DNA of 8,794 bases, from contig CAMLER010000182.1 in assembly GCA_946478915.1 (NCBI GenBank), positions 1-8,794 of the forward strand, written 5' to 3'. Below the pieces are notes generated by a model. It saw only the letters and a list, made by a program, of their open reading frames with translations. It was not told where the DNA came from and searched no databases. This document shows, piece by piece, positions 1 through 6,343 of this stretch. This DNA comes from an uncultured Chryseolinea sp. (GTDB lineage: Bacteria > Bacteroidota > Bacteroidia > Cytophagales > Cyclobacteriaceae). The position numbers were made by a program, and so were the translations under genes. The first letter of the stretch is position 1. Each line of letters starts with the position of its first letter.

Positions 1-1
1 T

Positions 2-361
2 ATTGTTAATCAAGCACCACTCGTCAATCCAGCTACAATTGATATCGTAAATAATTGTTCATTAACCTGCGACTACGGTAAGGCAGGTGTGATCAACATT
101 CTGAGTGGATCGGGTACAATATTGGACCCTTTGGAAGAGAACGATGCGTATAAGTTCGAGCTTGTTTTGAAACATGGCTTGCTTGTATCAGCTGGTGCCG
201 TTAACCTCGCTTGCCCTGGTTATTCAACCACAACAGATTTAGGTCAAGGGGTGGATCAAACTGAGCATTATAAATTTTACCTGACTCTTGATTCGGTTCA
301 AAATGTAGGAACTCCTCCGAGCCGGAAGTATGGATATTTTGTAAAGTTAACTCCGAAATAG
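2..361 (+). CDS. C-terminal part of an unrecognised protein, open at the left edge
   Basis: The frame is open from base 2 to a TAG at 359-361, giving 119 visible residues. An internal GTG at 89 could serve as a start, but the frame continues upstream without a stop, so this is read as the end of a longer gene. The visible part is rich in Asn, Thr, Ser and Gly, with three cysteines (two in NNCSLTC, one in LACPG) and alternating hydrophobic residues, which suggests a beta-rich extracytoplasmic protein. It ends in YGYFVKLTPK. No family was recognised. It points in the same direction as the lipoprotein gene starting at 575 and could share a transcript with it. The closing FVKLTP motif recurs in the reading frame just downstream. 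Confidence 0.6.
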   Translation: MVNQAPLVNPATIDIVNNCSLTCDYGKAGVINILSGSGTILDPLEENDAYKFELVLKHGLLVSAGAVNLACPGYSTTTDLGQGVDQTEHYKFYLTLDSVQNVGTPPSRKYGYFVKLTPK

Positions 362-362
362 A

Positions 363-578
363 GTGAATGACGGCCGTCTTATTGCAAACATTATAGTGAA
401 CAATCTCATGCCTGATCTCTTATGCGTCTCAACTTTTGGTCTCGAGATGATGCATCTGAAAGCTTCAATTCAAAAAAACAATATATTCCATGGAGAGTCT
501 GGAACGTTTGTTAAACTCACCCCTCGTTTGTCCGCCGCCGGATTGTTTCCCGTCAACTCCCTAACTCCGCCGCTATGA
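363..578 (+). pseudogene. Possible decayed partial duplicate of the end of the preceding gene
   Basis: A 71-residue frame can be read from a GTG at 363 to a TGA at 576-578, which overlaps the ATG of the next gene. It has no evident ribosome binding site. Its segment around 430-527 contains a Ser-Ile-Gln-Lys stretch and then GTFVKLTPR. This parallels Ser-Val-Gln-Asn and then GYFVKLTPK at the end of the preceding gene, at nearly the same spacing. The six identical residues FVKLTP use different synonymous codons at five positions, so this is not a recent DNA duplication. The copy runs on past LTP instead of stopping. It may be a decayed tandem copy, or a small real gene translationally coupled to the lipoprotein. 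Chance similarity cannot be excluded. Confidence 0.3.
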
Positions 579-2698
579 AAAAAAGGTTGTCTACAAGGGC
601 CATCGTTTGCGCCGCATTGATCGTGATCGGATGTCACAGTGGAGAAGATTTTCAACCGATTCCACCGCCCAATCCACCCGGGCAGCCTCCACCTTCAGGA
701 ACTAATCTCACCGATGAGCAAAGAATGACTGTCCTGGATGAGTGCAGTGCATTTATTGATGCGTTAGGCGACTTCAAGTCTGACGCGGTGCAACAGGTGA
801 TAGCTTCTTATTTGAAAACCAGAACGGAGTTCAAAGACGCAGGCGTTCAATTGGGCAATGTGTGGGCGACCTTTCACGATGGCCGCATGGTAATTATAGT
901 ACCGACCTACCTTTCTGAACCCGCGTTCAGCGAAACCGATACGGGAGGAAGAATAAATACCATCCCCGGCAGTGGCCGACTCCATAAGCCCGACGCGAGC
1001 TACGGTCGCAGTCAGACTATACCGCTATCTAAAAAGGGGATACTATTCAACGGTCTGGGTAGCGCATTCATGGACGGACGAGTTTATCTAAGCGCCATGT
1101 TCAATAAGTCGGGCACCGACTATGATCTTGAAAGAAAAGACGCCACTATCGACAACCTCAAAGCGGTGAAGGATGAGGCCATCATTTACATCCTGACGCA
1201 CGGCGGAGTAGGCTTCACATTCTCAGGCTTGATACCAACCCCTAAGTTTTCGCTATGGACAAGCGATTTGGTATCAAAAGCCAAGGACGTCCAATACAAG
1301 ACTGACCTTGACAACGGTGCATTGTCATACGTGTATGGACTTCAGAATCTGAATCAGCCGTATGAATGGCATTACGGCATAACACAGGAATTTGTTAAGC
1401 AGCACATGTCATTTGCCGATGATGCCATCGTTTATCTTGACGCCTGCAGTTCGATGAGCGAAGAAGCGAAACCTTTTAGCGAGCAAGTGCTGGACAAATG
1501 CAAGAATAAGATGGGTACATACGTTGGCTGGACGAAGCCTATGAGCGGTATCACCTATATTCCGACGCATCGTTACATTTTTGATCGTATGATTGGATCA
1601 GACGACGCATCGCCGACTCAGCAGGATCCGCCACAGCGTCCATTCGACTTCAAAAGCGTTTATGACGACATGCTTACGTACCCTGAGGTCTTCCACCTGG
1701 GAGTGAGCAGGGCTCATGGAGGGCGACTTGCTTATAATTCGCGCAGCAATTCAGAAGTGCTGCTAACTCCTTCAATCTCCTACATCCTCATGATGGAGAA
1801 TGAAAACAAAATGATCATCCATGGGTCATTCGGCGATGGTCCGCAAGACAAGGGAAGTGTGTGGATTAACGGGCAGCTTGTACCTATCGAATTGTGGAGC
1901 AAGAATTTTATTATATGTGAGATTGACCAAGAAGGTCCAGCCTCATCGGGAGATGTTATCGTAGGGTTTAATGGTCACCACAGCAACACGGTGCCTTTAA
2001 CCTCATGGACAATTCCTCTGACGGTAACACAGGACGTCGCTGGTATCAAGACAAAAGCAAAGCTAACGCTCAAGCTACGCGCTGACGTGCACCGCTATCG
2101 CACTACTCCTAATGCCGATCCGATAGTCCAGCGTCCGGATTCTCTTGGTCTTGGTAATGAACAAGGCGATGGGTGGCTATTCAGCAAAGCTTCCACTGGA
2201 ACATACACTGTTGAAGGTAGGAGGGAGGCGAGTTGTGAACTTTATGGGTGTCAGATTAGTGAGACGCAAACGATCCAAGCCAAGGGAGGAGAACTTCCCT
2301 ATATTGATGTTTACACTCCCAGACTCAATTATTATTATGTTGCGTTTTATAGATGGTCGCGCGACCTGAAGAGGTTGCGAGTGCGGTTTACCATCTATGT
2401 CAGTAACGTGATGATGGATTATACTAAGACCACTCACCCCTGTGGCAAAAGTGATGGAAGTCATTATTCTAGTAGCGAGGCTGAAAACATTGTTATCTCT
2501 GTTCCGTCGGCTGAGCATGAGATCATTGAACTGGAATTCGATGAGAATTTCAAGATCGCCGAAGGTAACAAGCCTAATATTCAAACTTTCTCGTGGGACC
2601 TTTGTAACACACCAACGTCATGGACCACACGCGTTCAATGGCCGGCGGTTGAGCCGATGGATGCTCCGACGTCAGAGACGGCGGCGAGGGGCTTCTGA
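575..2698 (+). CDS. Caspase/gingipain-like (clan CD) lipoprotein with IPT/TIG-like domain
   Basis: The 707-residue product starts at ATG 575, chosen because it gives a clear lipoprotein signal: MKKR, a hydrophobic run, then lipobox VIGC with Cys20 as the lipidated residue. A Pro-rich linker follows (about 28-42). Residues about 200-340 look like a clan CD cysteine-protease fold: strand AIIYIL then His209-Gly-Gly, and strand AIVYLD then Ala-Cys291-Ser-Ser, followed by GTYVGWTKP. His-Gly plus Asp-Ala-Cys is the catalytic dyad pattern of caspases, gingipains, clostripain and CHAT proteins. Residues about 413-478 fit an IPT/TIG immunoglobulin-like domain (GSFGDG, GSVWINGQ, SGDVIVGFNG, SNTVPL). 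The C-terminal 200 residues are beta-rich with Cys554, Cys559, Cys623 and Cys677 and were not assigned. It is probably anchored in the outer membrane or periplasm. Substrate and activity are unknown; the peptidase call rests on motifs only. Confidence 0.75.
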   Translation: MKKRLSTRAIVCAALIVIGCHSGEDFQPIPPPNPPGQPPPSGTNLTDEQRMTVLDECSAFIDALGDFKSDAVQQVIASYLKTRTEFKDAGVQLGNVWATFHDGRMVIIVPTYLSEPAFSETDTGGRINTIPGSGRLHKPDASYGRSQTIPLSKKGILFNGLGSAFMDGRVYLSAMFNKSGTDYDLERKDATIDNLKAVKDEAIIYILTHGGVGFTFSGLIPTPKFSLWTSDLVSKAKDVQYKTDLDNGALSYVYGLQNLNQPYEWHYGITQEFVKQHMSFADDAIVYLDACSSMSEEAKPFSEQVLDKCKNKMGTYVGWTKPMSGITYIPTHRYIFDRMIGSDDASPTQQDPPQRPFDFKSVYDDMLTYPEVFHLGVSRAHGGRLAYNSRSNSEVLLTPSISYILMMENENKMIIHGSFGDGPQDKGSVWINGQLVPIELWSKNFIICEIDQEGPASSGDVIVGFNGHHSNTVPLTSWTIPLTVTQDVAGIKTKAKLTLKLRADVHRYRTTPNADPIVQRPDSLGLGNEQGDGWLFSKASTGTYTVEGRREASCELYGCQISETQTIQAKGGELPYIDVYTPRLNYYYVAFYRWSRDLKRLRVRFTIYVSNVMMDYTKTTHPCGKSDGSHYSSSEAENIVISVPSAEHEIIELEFDENFKIAEGNKPNIQTFSWDLCNTPTSWTTRVQWPAVEPMDAPTSETAARGF

Positions 2699-2718
2699 TG
2701 CTTTTTGAAGCATGTATT

Positions 2719-2744
2719 GTAAATATCCTCCAGCGGATATTTAC
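2719..2744. terminator. Hairpin after the lipoprotein gene, possible terminator
   Basis: A perfect 10-bp inverted repeat, GTAAATATCC and GGATATTTAC, encloses a 6-base loop, 21 bases after the lipoprotein stop codon. No clear T-run follows on either strand, so it may be a weak or factor-assisted terminator, or an mRNA 3' stabiliser. A second small hairpin (ATGCTT, loop TTTG, AAGCAT; 2698-2713) begins at the last base of the stop codon. Confidence 0.45.
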
Positions 2745-2792
2745 CAGCTTTAAAATGTGAAATTGGCTCTCATCCTTTCGGGCGATGATTTA

Positions 2793-2818
2793 ATGCCGGA
2801 GAGCTTTCTCCCCGGCAT
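2793..2818. terminator. GC-rich hairpin between convergent genes, possible bidirectional terminator
   Basis: ATGCCGG pairs with CCGGCAT (7 bp); after one mismatch GAG pairs with CTC, leaving a 4-base loop. It lies 20 bases beyond the stop of the minus-strand DUF2383 gene and 95 bases beyond the stop of the plus-strand lipoprotein gene, where transcription from both sides converges. No strong T-tract is present on either side, so the termination role is inferred from stem strength and position. Confidence 0.45.
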
Positions 2819-2838
2819 CAACCTCAAATCGCATATGA

Positions 2839-3312
2839 CTATTTCGCCGCATCACGCAGCGCTTTTATTTTGTCGTGAGATACTCTCAACTGTCGCTTTT
2901 GTTCCTCGAGCATTGTACGAATATAGGCTGGAAGCTCATTGTCACTTAACGCATCTTTATAGGCGCTTTGCGCTGCATCTTCGCCGCGTTCACAGTTTGC
3001 CAAAACAGCGTAACGATCGTGGCCGCTGAACACTGCTCTGACATCCATCCAGGCTCGGTACAACTTTCCGCTGGCTGTGGTACCTCGATCATACTCACCG
3101 CCAAGTGATTGTACTTCATTCGCAAGGTTTAATCTTATCTTTCGGCTTTCATCGATCATCGATGTAAAAAGGCTCTTCAAATCTGAGTCTGAATCTTCCG
3201 CTTCTTCGATTGCCTTCTCGTACCCGGCAATTCTGTCATTATTGATTGCTACCAGGTCATTAAGTACTTCAATCGTTTCTGATGTGGTTGTTGTTTCAGT
3301 GTGTTTTTCCAT
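2839..3312 (-). CDS. PA2169 / DUF2383 family four-helix-bundle protein
   Basis: The 157-residue product starts at the ATG at 3312-3310 and ends in TAG at 2841-2839. It reads as four amphipathic helices (about 11-40, 43-70, 98-122, 126-155). Family-typical segments include TIEVLNDLVAINNDRIAGY in helix 1, LANEVQSLGGEYDRGT before the central linker with LYRAWMDVR, and CERGEDAAQSAY in helix 3. The fold is ferritin-like, with acidic and histidine residues along the helices. The biochemical role of the family is not established; in many bacteria such genes are associated with stress or stationary phase. There is no signal peptide, so it is cytoplasmic. The mRNA leader is very A-rich (revcomp of 3313-3340) with no clear Shine-Dalgarno site. 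It stands alone, convergent with the lipoprotein gene and divergent from the AraC-family gene. Confidence 0.85.
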   Translation of the reverse strand: MEKHTETTTTSETIEVLNDLVAINNDRIAGYEKAIEEAEDSDSDLKSLFTSMIDESRKIRLNLANEVQSLGGEYDRGTTASGKLYRAWMDVRAVFSGHDRYAVLANCERGEDAAQSAYKDALSDNELPAYIRTMLEEQKRQLRVSHDKIKALRDAAK

Positions 3313-3821
3313 GACTATTTTTTTTGTTTGATCTTATTTTTTATCAACACACCTGACAATTAACATGCTAGTTCAAAATCATCGAATCAAGCTGTTCCCT
3401 GGTAAAAACTGTTACGAAACTTCTACAATGACGCTTAAAATCCTCCCTAATGGAGGGTCATCCGCCCTGGATGCAATATGCCAGTAAACACAAATTCTCC
3501 GTAGGTAACGAAACTAGTATGCACTTTAAAATATAGGTTATCACAAGATTTGTTACAGCAAATTAACTGAACTTAGAATTACCTGGGAAGAACGCACAAG
3601 GTTACGAAGAAGCAAAGAATCCCACGGACTGGACATAGCGAAACTTTTATAGTTCAGTTCTACATTGACCTGTGTAATAATTTCCAATGTAAAACCCTAA
3701 TGTAAGATGTAACTAGTTAGATAAATTGTCAATGAACTGGGAAGGTAATGTGAATAGTGATCTATTTGGGAATCGTGCATAAGGAATTAGTCAGTCGGTT
3801 TGATTTTGTATCTTGAAAGCG
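3313..3821. other. Divergent intergenic region without a recognisable gene
   Basis: About 509 bases lie between the divergent DUF2383 gene and the AraC-family gene, and should contain both promoters. No convincing TTG-N17-23-TAnnTTTG promoter was found on either strand; near-matches have at least one mismatch or wrong spacing. Two small adjacent hairpins are present, CCTCC-N5-GGAGG at 3442-3456 and CATCC-N5-GGATG at 3459-3473. An iterated AATGTAA motif lies at 3686-3712. No coding frame of note and no RNA gene was recognised. The region is long for a Bacteroidota intergenic spacer and could hide a small RNA or lost gene. Confidence 0.5.
3686..3712 (+). repeat. Iterated AATGTAA motif upstream of the AraC-family gene
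   Basis: AATGTAA occurs at 3686-3692 and 3699-3705, 13 bases apart, with a related GATGTAA at 3706-3712. An inverted relative, TACATTGA, is at 3661-3668. The cluster lies 110-160 bases before the AraC-family start. Direct repeats near such genes can be regulator half-sites, but the motif is short and AT-rich, so chance is a real alternative. Confidence 0.2.
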
Positions 3822-4697
3822 ATGAAAGACAACAAATCAATAGCTGAGTTTAAGTTTAAGCCAGGCCTCCCGCTGGAGCTTGAGCTCATCTCTATCAAAG
3901 ATTTGTACTCAAATAATAGAAAGCAACTTACGCTGCCTCATCGGACAGATTTTTATCACCTTATCTGGATCGAAAAGGGTAGTCCAACACATCTCGTGGA
4001 TTTTCATCCCGTAAAGATTCCGAAGAATAATATTTTATTTTTAAACAAAGCACAAGTACATTTTTTCGACTCGTCCGAAAAGTATGAAGGTAAGGTGATC
4101 CTTTTTACCGATCGGTTCTTCTGTAAGACACAGGATGATGTTAACTTTCTTAACAGCACGATTCTTTTTAACGACCTGCTTGACACAGCCCCGCTGAAAC
4201 TCGATCGCCTTTCGAAAAGGCTTCGGGCTCTAGTGTCATTGATTCAAGGAGAGCTTGTTAGCGGAGGAGACTCAGTACAACGAGACATCCTTCAAAACTA
4301 CGTTCATAACTTTTTACTTCTTTGCGACGCAGAGAAAAGAAGGAAAGGTTTTAAGGAGATCCCTAAAGGCACGGATCGCGACTACACAATACTATTTTCT
4401 GCGTTGGTAAATAGTCATTTTAGTAAAATTCGCTCAGTGCAAGAGTATGCCGAACTCATGCACTTGTCAGAGAAAAGATTAGGTCGTGCAACTTCAAGTG
4501 TATTGGGAAAGACTCCAAAAGAAATCATAACTGAGCGCGTATTACTTGAGATTAAACGGGTTCTTGCTCATACAAATAAAAGTATTAAGGAGACTGGGTT
4601 TGGCCTGGGATTTAATGAGCCTACCAACTTTATTAAATACTTCCGTCAACAAACCGGTCAAACACCTTCTGAGTTTAGGAAATCCCATTTGTCATAA
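3822..4697 (+). CDS. AraC-family transcriptional regulator
   Basis: A 291-residue protein from ATG 3822; a TTG three codons upstream (3813) would add only three residues and is less likely. Residues about 35-100 fit the AraC-type cupin sensing domain: HRTDFYHLIWIEKG, then VKIPKNNILFLNKAQVHFF and KVILFTDRFF. Residues about 190-288 form the paired helix-turn-helix DNA-binding domain: first HTH around 205-224 (SVQEYAELMHLSEKRLGRAT), second around 254-274 (SIKETGFGLGFNEPTNFIKYF), ending in the signature TGQTPSEFRKS. Length and domain order are normal. It lies 189 bases upstream of the SnoaL-like gene on the same strand, a pairing consistent with local control of that gene, though the ligand is unknown. 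No terminator was seen between them. Confidence 0.88.
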   Translation: MKDNKSIAEFKFKPGLPLELELISIKDLYSNNRKQLTLPHRTDFYHLIWIEKGSPTHLVDFHPVKIPKNNILFLNKAQVHFFDSSEKYEGKVILFTDRFFCKTQDDVNFLNSTILFNDLLDTAPLKLDRLSKRLRALVSLIQGELVSGGDSVQRDILQNYVHNFLLLCDAEKRRKGFKEIPKGTDRDYTILFSALVNSHFSKIRSVQEYAELMHLSEKRLGRATSSVLGKTPKEIITERVLLEIKRVLAHTNKSIKETGFGLGFNEPTNFIKYFRQQTGQTPSEFRKSHLS

Positions 4698-4762
4698 TTG
4701 TCCGAAAAGTATCATTCGAAGACCGATTCCTACCTTTTGCACGGAATATTTGAGTCGCACCT

Positions 4763-4790
4763 TTGCGTCGTAATACAACGATTACCTTTT
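4763..4790 (+). promoter_or_regulatory. Candidate Bacteroidota-type promoter for the SnoaL-like gene
   Basis: TTG at 4763-4765 (within TTTG 4762-4765) is followed after 17 bases by TACCTTTT at 4783-4790. This matches the Bacteroidota -33/-7 pattern TTG, 17-23 nt, TAnnTTTG at all but the last base, and a G follows at 4791. It would give a leader of roughly 90 bases before ATG 4887 and supports the downstream start. A second TACCTTTTG at 4731-4739 lacks a correctly spaced TTG. Confidence 0.35.
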
Positions 4791-4886
4791 GTGCCTTGTA
4801 TATGCAAATTGCCTGTAGCAAGACATGGTCTGGAAGCAAAACAGTGGATTCTATCGAAGCAGCCGATTCAACAAAATAAAAAAACT

Positions 4887-5660
4887 ATGACAAAAAGTAA
4901 CAAGGAAAAAGTGGTCGAATTGCTAAAGGCAATTGAGACAGGAGCGACAGAACCAATCGCCTACATAAACGCTTATAATTATAAGCAACATAATCCCGGA
5001 GTAGCTGACGACCTTGCAGGATTTGCAGAGCTTTTGAGAGCATTGCCACCGAACTCAGCCAAAGTGAGAACAGTAAGAGTGTTTGAGGATGATAGTTTTG
5101 TGTTCACTCATACTGACTATGATTTCTTCGGGCCTAAAATCGGTTTTGATATTTTTAGATTTGAAGATGGTTTGATTGTAGAGCATTGGGACAATCTCCA
5201 GGAAAAACCAAACCGACCCAATCCAAGTGGGCATACGATGATCGATGGTTCGACTACCTCAACTGACTTGGCAGAAACTGAAGAGAACAAAAAACTTGTC
5301 CGTCAATTCGTAGATGATATTCTCGTGAATGAAAAAATGGACAAACTCGCAGCGTACTTTAATGGCGATAATTACATTCAGCATAATCCTCAAATTCCGG
5401 ATCAACTCTCAGGTCTTGGTAAGGCACTGGGTGAACTAGCGAAGCAGGGGGTCTACTTGAAGTACGACACGATCCACAAAGTTTTAGGAGAAGGTAATTT
5501 CGTGCTGGTAGTCAGCGAAGGTCATTTCGGAAAGAGCTACAACACTTTCTATGATTTGTTCCGCGTTGAAAAGGGAAAGATTGCAGAGCATTGGGATGTA
5601 ATCGAACCATTCCCATCAAAGGATAGCTGGAAGAACAACAACGGCAAATTCGGATTCTAA
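4887..5660 (+). CDS. Tandem NTF2/SnoaL-like domain protein (COG4922-like)
   Basis: A 257-residue protein. ATG 4887 was chosen because the frame open upstream from 4698 encodes a Cys- and His-containing stretch unlike the family and holds the promoter candidate, whereas MTKSNKEKVVELL begins a normal helix. Two homologous halves are visible. Repeat one (about 5-110) has YKQHNPG with Gln34-His35-Asn36-Pro37, then HTDYDFFG and EHWD at 99-102. Repeat two (about 133-245) has YIQHNPQIPDQL with QHNP at 165-168, then EGHFGKSYN and EHWD at 234-237. QHNP and EHWD are typical of the predicted SnoaL-like aldol-condensation proteins of the NTF2 fold; in relatives the conserved His and Asp lie in the cone-shaped pocket. 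No signal peptide is seen, so it is probably cytoplasmic. The true reaction is unknown. It follows the AraC-family regulator, which may control it. Confidence 0.82.
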   Translation: MTKSNKEKVVELLKAIETGATEPIAYINAYNYKQHNPGVADDLAGFAELLRALPPNSAKVRTVRVFEDDSFVFTHTDYDFFGPKIGFDIFRFEDGLIVEHWDNLQEKPNRPNPSGHTMIDGSTTSTDLAETEENKKLVRQFVDDILVNEKMDKLAAYFNGDNYIQHNPQIPDQLSGLGKALGELAKQGVYLKYDTIHKVLGEGNFVLVVSEGHFGKSYNTFYDLFRVEKGKIAEHWDVIEPFPSKDSWKNNNGKFGF

Positions 5661-5690
5661 GATAAGCGTCTGTAAAATTTGTACTTTCCA

Positions 5691-5824
5691 GAAAGTGATG
5701 AGCGATGTACGACACAACTAAATCGGTGACGGAAATTGCTTATGAGCCAGGATTCAAATATCCCCAGAACTTCGCCGACTTTTTAAGCGGAAAGTAGGCG
5801 GACTGCAAAGAATATTTGAATTGA
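5691..5824 (+). pseudogene. Frameshifted remnant of an AraC-type DNA-binding domain
   Basis: From 5705 one frame reads MYDTTKSVTEIAYEPGFKYP then QNFADF, which is the second HTH of an AraC-family protein. At the T-run 5780-5784 the frame must shift by one base to continue as FKRKVGG (from 5782), and it returns to the first frame to give KEYLN and a TGA at 5822-5824. Read in one frame it stops at TAG 5795-5797. Together these pieces match the usual family ending FFKRKVG-x-TPKEYLN with two small deletions, a net loss of three bases. The sensing domain and the first HTH are absent. The helix sequence differs from the intact AraC-family gene at 3822-4697, so it derives from a different paralogue. 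It begins about 30 bases after the SnoaL-like stop. Confidence 0.7.
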
Positions 5825-6343
5825 ATGCTAGTGCTAATCAACATATTTTTTCACAGATGTTGTTCAGTGACCAATGGGAGGATAGTGCCGCGCTACGCAA
5901 AAGAAGGTTGAACATTAGCATAGGTGCAGAGCGTTCGCGTCATCATCAATCGACCAATCCAACTGTCTTGTGATGAAGTTGGCCAAATTACTAACTTTAT
6001 ACGTCAATGATTCAGGACACAACAACTACGACAATACAGACATTGCCGAAATTCCTTAAGCAGTTGATCTCTCTCAACAAAGAAGAGAACATTGAAACTT
6101 CAGATTAAATTTAGGTTGGGTTTGTTAAATTGTTTGGGTTCAGTGCAGTGCCGATGCAATGTTGCTTGATTGGGGTGGACCGCCTAATTCAACCAATACA
6201 AGTCAATCCAGAGCACCTAGATCAAGTGCATGATATTGTCGGGATGAACATTATGGTCGCAAAATGCTGTGCTGTATTGATAAAGTTTTGATAAATGCGA
6301 AAGTATCGTTGTATCATCCTCGTTTAAAACAACTACTCACACA
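5825..6343. other. Gene-free stretch, possibly decayed coding sequence
   Basis: About 519 bases between the AraC remnant and the end of the DUF5703 gene. Only short plus-strand open stretches occur: a continuation of the shifted AraC frame to a TGA at 5971-5973, a 28-codon frame from ATG 5973, a 33-codon frame from ATG 6007 ending in TAA 6106-6108 (Thr-rich, then LPKFLKQLISLNKEEN), and a frame without a start from about 6113 to 6288. None was recognised, none has a ribosome binding site, and they overlap one another. With the pseudogene next to it, this reads best as eroded sequence. No clear terminator hairpin with T-run was found for the minus-strand gene. Confidence 0.45.

Noticed and set aside
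2177..2584. 135-codon minus-strand frame opposite the lipoprotein gene
   Set aside because: It lies wholly antisense to the lipoprotein coding sequence, has no recognisable domain and is explained by codon bias of the real gene.
2757..3029. Plus-strand frame across the convergent region and the DUF2383 gene
   Set aside because: Its sequence covers the intergenic hairpin and runs antisense to the DUF2383 gene, which has clear family similarity; no family match for this frame.
3813..3821. TTG at 3813 as start of the AraC-family gene
   Set aside because: It adds only three residues before ATG 3822, and ATG is the more common initiator; no ribosome binding site favours the TTG.
5683..5696. Short hairpin ACTTT-CCAG-AAAGT after the SnoaL-like gene as a terminator
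   Set aside because: Only 5 bp, AT-rich and without a T-run; it also abuts the AraC remnant, so there is little support.
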